From NCBI GenBank assembly GCA_013397115.1, contig VWZW01002639.1:248001-312000 (forward strand): a stretch of DNA of 64,000 bases, read 5' to 3'. The notes beneath the pieces are model-generated. The model was not told the origin of the DNA, searched no databases, and was given only the letters and a program-made list of their open reading frames with translations. The position numbers and the translations under genes are program-made. Source of the stretch: Edolisoma coerulescens (taxonomy: Eukaryota; Chordata; Aves; Passeriformes; Campephagidae). Positions within the stretch are counted from its first letter, which is position 1. Each line of letters starts with the position of its first letter. This document shows, piece by piece, positions 60,501 to 64,000 of this stretch.

Positions 60501-63500
60501 ATCTTCTGGCCCTCAGTGAGAGGTGAAACTACCTCTTAATTCTTACAAAAATACTGTTTTAGCAATTTAGAGATATCAGAGTCAGACACAAAGAAAGGAA
60601 ATCAGTTTTGTGAGAGTTGGGAGTGATGGGTGGAGGCTTTTGGAAGGTTTTTTTCTGGAAAATCCAGCATTAGCAATCTCCAAAGGTGGGATGTGAGAAG
60701 CCTCAGCTTCAGAGTGTGGAACAGGTTCCCCCATAAATAAATGCAACTTCCAGAGGGCTGGAACACAAATCTGAGGAGCTTCCAGCAAATTCCTGCAATA
60801 TTTGTGCTTTTAGACTCTTTATTTTCCATGCAAAACTACCAAAATATAGGCAAGCTTCTAAAACACACACACAGAAAAATCCCCCCCGGAGATATCTGAA
60901 ACAAATATTGTGGGAGAGTTCATTTGAACGGAGTTAATCCACCCAGAAATGGATAGCAGCAAGATATTTAATCATGGCATATCCTGTTTAATCACATTTA
61001 GAATCCTCTGGAAATTAAGCTTATACAACTTCCTTAATTTAGAGGACAGTATAATGCTTAAGTATTTAATCTCCTTAGGATTGATATTGGACTCGAGCCC
61101 TTCACAGAGTTTCCTGAATAGATGGGAATTCGGAAGGGCTCAAATTAACAAATCATTCCTTTGTTTTCCAAACAATTTTTTTTATTATTATTATTTTTTA
61201 ACCTCAAATTTTTAATGATTTGGTTTTCTTCTTGATTATCGACAATTTTAAATCGACTGAGCTTTTGTGGAGTCTTTTAGGAAATGGATTCCCCACCACC
61301 ATGGTTCTTATCAGGACTAAATGAATAAATGCAGAACCTTCCAGTGCCCTGTGGAAAACCCTAATATTACATAATTTTTAGTCTGTGCCTAAAATCCAGC
61401 TGCATTTTAAGCCACAGGTTTATCTTGGGGAGCTTTAGGATGGATCTGACAGATTACGAGTTCCAAACCAAAGCAAAGGATGATTGTTGAGCCTACCCTG
61501 AATTTCCATCCTGCTGCTCATTTTATCATACAGAGATTACAAGATTTTATGTAAAATGCCTCAATTTTGGTAATTTCAGAGTGACTCCACGTTCAAACGT
61601 GAAAAATAACACAAGCAGAGTCAAGTTCATGTAGTAAAAATACTCACTAGTAATTACTTTTGTCCCTTCTCAATCTTTTTAAATAAAAATAATCACTGCA
61701 AGTATCTCAGAAGAGGCTCTAACACCCTTCTAGCATTGAACCACTTCTCATAAACCAAGATGATGCCTTGTCTCAAAATGTACTTTAATAATATAGTATT
61801 TGGGGGTTTTATGCCGAACAATAATTTGATTTTTCTGAATTTATCGATGAAGGAAGGGCTGTAAATTCAGCATGAGCTCTTTCAGTAAAGAGCACCAAAT
61901 ATTTCCTACAAAAAAAGTGGAGGGAATAAAATTGAAATAATAAATTCCAAACGCATCCAGGCGGGCGAGTGCAATGCTAAAGCAAATTCATTGGCAGATT
62001 TACAATTAAGATCCATATGGAATGGAAATAATAATAATTATAAGCTCTTAGACATGCTGTAGCAGGTTGTATCCTGCATTCAGCAGGGACAAATCACTCA
62101 TGTTTAGTTTCAATAAAGGCATAATTCCTGATGCCTTCAAACACCTTCTAAGAGTGGCTTAGTTTATCACGTTCTTGGAGGAGATGGATCTGTTTAAAAT
62201 CCAAAAGGCAAGAAGGAAGTGGGGAGGATTCCATTTCACAGGAAGGAAACCCCTGGAGGCATCACCTCCAAGGGCAGAGCCAGCCTAGGGCTCGATGCTG
62301 GGACCACACTCAAGGAACATTATTTTTGCCCTATATCAGGCAAAACAGACCCAAAGAGCAGATCTGATGATGGCTACACAAATTAATCTGGTTTTTCCCC
62401 TCCAGCAGGGCTGTGGGACAGCACAGAACCTTCTGCACCTCAGCAGTTGCTGGTTTATAAAGGGTTGTGTATTTTACTGCACTTTGATGCCTCAGAACCT
62501 GTCTTAGAATGCAAATAATCTACAGGGGTTATATTTATTTCCTAATTCTTTGCCATTCCTATCAAACTTCACCCGGACATTCCCAGCCCTTCAGGGTTTG
62601 CTCGGAGCTGAAGTGATTTGTCAGAGCATCCACACCAAAATTGATGACAATTGCCAAGAGACGCTGTTGGCCTTGGCGCTGGTTTGGTTCAGGTTGGCTT
62701 TCCTCCTCTATCAGTGTTTTATCAGCATGGCTGAGTCACTAAAATGTGTAAATCTGTGCCTGAATCCTCGGGTTTGCAGGTCTTTGTGACCTCCTCTACA
62801 GCCCAGTAAAAACCAGTGCAGCTCCATTAACTCCTGGAGTTTTACATGGGTTTGCTGACAGCTTCATCATTCTTTGTTTGCCTCCTCAAAGAACCCAGGA
62901 CTTCACCTCACACCCACCCGCTGACCCATCCAACACTTCCACAGCGATTAAAAAACATCAATTCTGGGATAAAAAAAACCTCCCTACAACATTTCTGCAG
63001 AGATTTTGGTTGTTGCAACTTGTTTATAACTAAAATATTCTTCAGTTGGCTGGATATGGACCTAAGGGAATGTTTTTCCTATTTTTTGTTCTGTGTTTTC
63101 ACTTGGCCTAGAGAATCTGAACAGAGTCTTAATATCAGCTTTGAAAATACAAGTTCTGCTGTGAAAACCGAGTGTTGCAAGCATGAATATGCTTTTAGTT
63201 TTACAAATGAGGAGCTGAATTGCTCATCAATATGTTGAGCACAGTTTCAGCTCAGGTTCAGGAGGATGCTGAGAAGATTTGTCCTTTCTGTGTCACAGAA
63301 ATCTTCACCAGAGTAAGGAGGGCGTGAATTTCACCTTGTGTGTCTCTGAATGCCCAATTAGCCTTAAAAAGTTACTTTCTACAAATGTATTTAATCATAG
63401 AGATTGATCATAAAGGTGTTTTTGTGGGTTTTTCTTGAGTATTTTGGGTGAAACATTTTTATCCAAAGTGAAATACAGGAAAACAAAAGTTACTTGTACC

Positions 63501-64000
63501 TCGGCTGCCCTGACATTCTATCAAAATTACTCTGCCCTGCCAAAACATGATCCTTTTTTTCATCCTGTATAATCCCTTATCAGCATTGTCACTACTCCTT
63601 TTGCCCAGGCTCCTGGCAAATTTTATGTTGTAGGATTTTAAATCCTCAATTCTCTTTCTGGGTCAGCCATGTGCCTGTTATTCGAAGAATATTGCACTTG
63701 TCCTTGAAAATGCATCCCTCCAACTCGGCACTCACCGTGCTCCCAGCGCTGGTTTAAAGCTGGAGAGAGCTCAGCAGACACAACACTCATGCCAAGGACA
63801 GGTTTTTTCCCCTCCCAGTCATCTTTTGTTATGAATCTCATGGCTCTTCTCGCTGTTAAACACCTGCTGCTTTCCCTCGGGAAGTGCCAGGTTACCTTGG
63901 ACACGCCTATCAACGCACAGAAAGGGAGATGGGGCTGATAATTTCCCCCATCAGCAGCACAGCTCCTTCTCTCCCTAAACACGGAGGGTTCAAGGACAAG
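57576..64000. other. Intergenic DNA, no gene seen
   Basis: A 6.4-kb stretch with no recognised CR1, LTR or gene. It contains a T-rich run at 57957-57966 and a T17 run at 58551-58567. AT-rich unique parts, for example 61740-62060, could be conserved non-coding DNA. The plus frames 59709-60212 and 62846-63238 and the minus frames 58610-59008 and 63638-63982 have no domain, no consistent codon pattern and no splice structure that I can support. Confidence 0.55.
58551..58567. repeat. T17 homopolymer
   Basis: Seventeen consecutive T followed by CCCCAG. No adjacent CR1 or retrocopy was recognised that would explain it as a poly(A) tail on the other strand. Confidence 0.9.

Overview
The window reads as avian nuclear DNA, most likely from a songbird. 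The main reason is the repeat content. About eighteen 5'-truncated copies of the CR1 LINE 3' end are scattered on both strands. Several follow the consensus I associate with passerine CR1, such as the block 'ggccctggcacagggtgc' / 'gaagctgtggctgcccctgg' / 'ctttaaggtcccttccaacc'. The species and the locus cannot be named from the sequence alone.

I see no convincing protein-coding gene, rRNA, tRNA, CRISPR array or bacterial-type operon anywhere in the 64 kb. The open reading frames are short, overlap on both strands, lack recognisable domains and often run through repeats. The window is best described as intergenic, or as deep intron of a very large gene. The closest thing to a gene is an open stretch at 12848-13199. 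It is preceded by a good splice acceptor and contains AATAAA followed 10 bases later by an A10 tract. It could be a retrocopy or the last exon of an unknown transcript. About 700 bases upstream lies a CpG-rich patch (12061-12330) with a donor-like site.

Layout: 1-13 kb is AT-rich single-copy sequence with one MIR-like SINE remnant, one old CR1 and a 14-bp minisatellite. At 12-13.2 kb are the CpG patch and the candidate exon or retrocopy. From 14-28.5 kb there are CR1 copies, two LTR-like remnants (17.8-18.3 and 19.7-20.1 kb), a homeodomain-motif cluster near 17.1-17.2 kb, a 16-bp palindrome made of two octamer sites at 21437, and a 30-bp triplication at 25.65 kb. The 28.5-33.4 kb stretch is featureless. 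From 33-40 kb there is a 22-bp minisatellite followed by six CR1 pieces, four of them in a row on the minus strand. From 40-48 kb sequence is mostly unique, with conserved-looking AT-rich stretches and a 25-bp minisatellite. From 48-57 kb there are young-looking CR1 copies and two very old sauropsid-type repeats. From 57.6-64 kb nothing is recognised beyond homopolymer runs.

The functional content, if any, is probably regulatory: AT-rich stretches dense in TAAT-type motifs that look like conserved non-coding elements. That is an inference from composition only and has to be tested by alignment to other birds.
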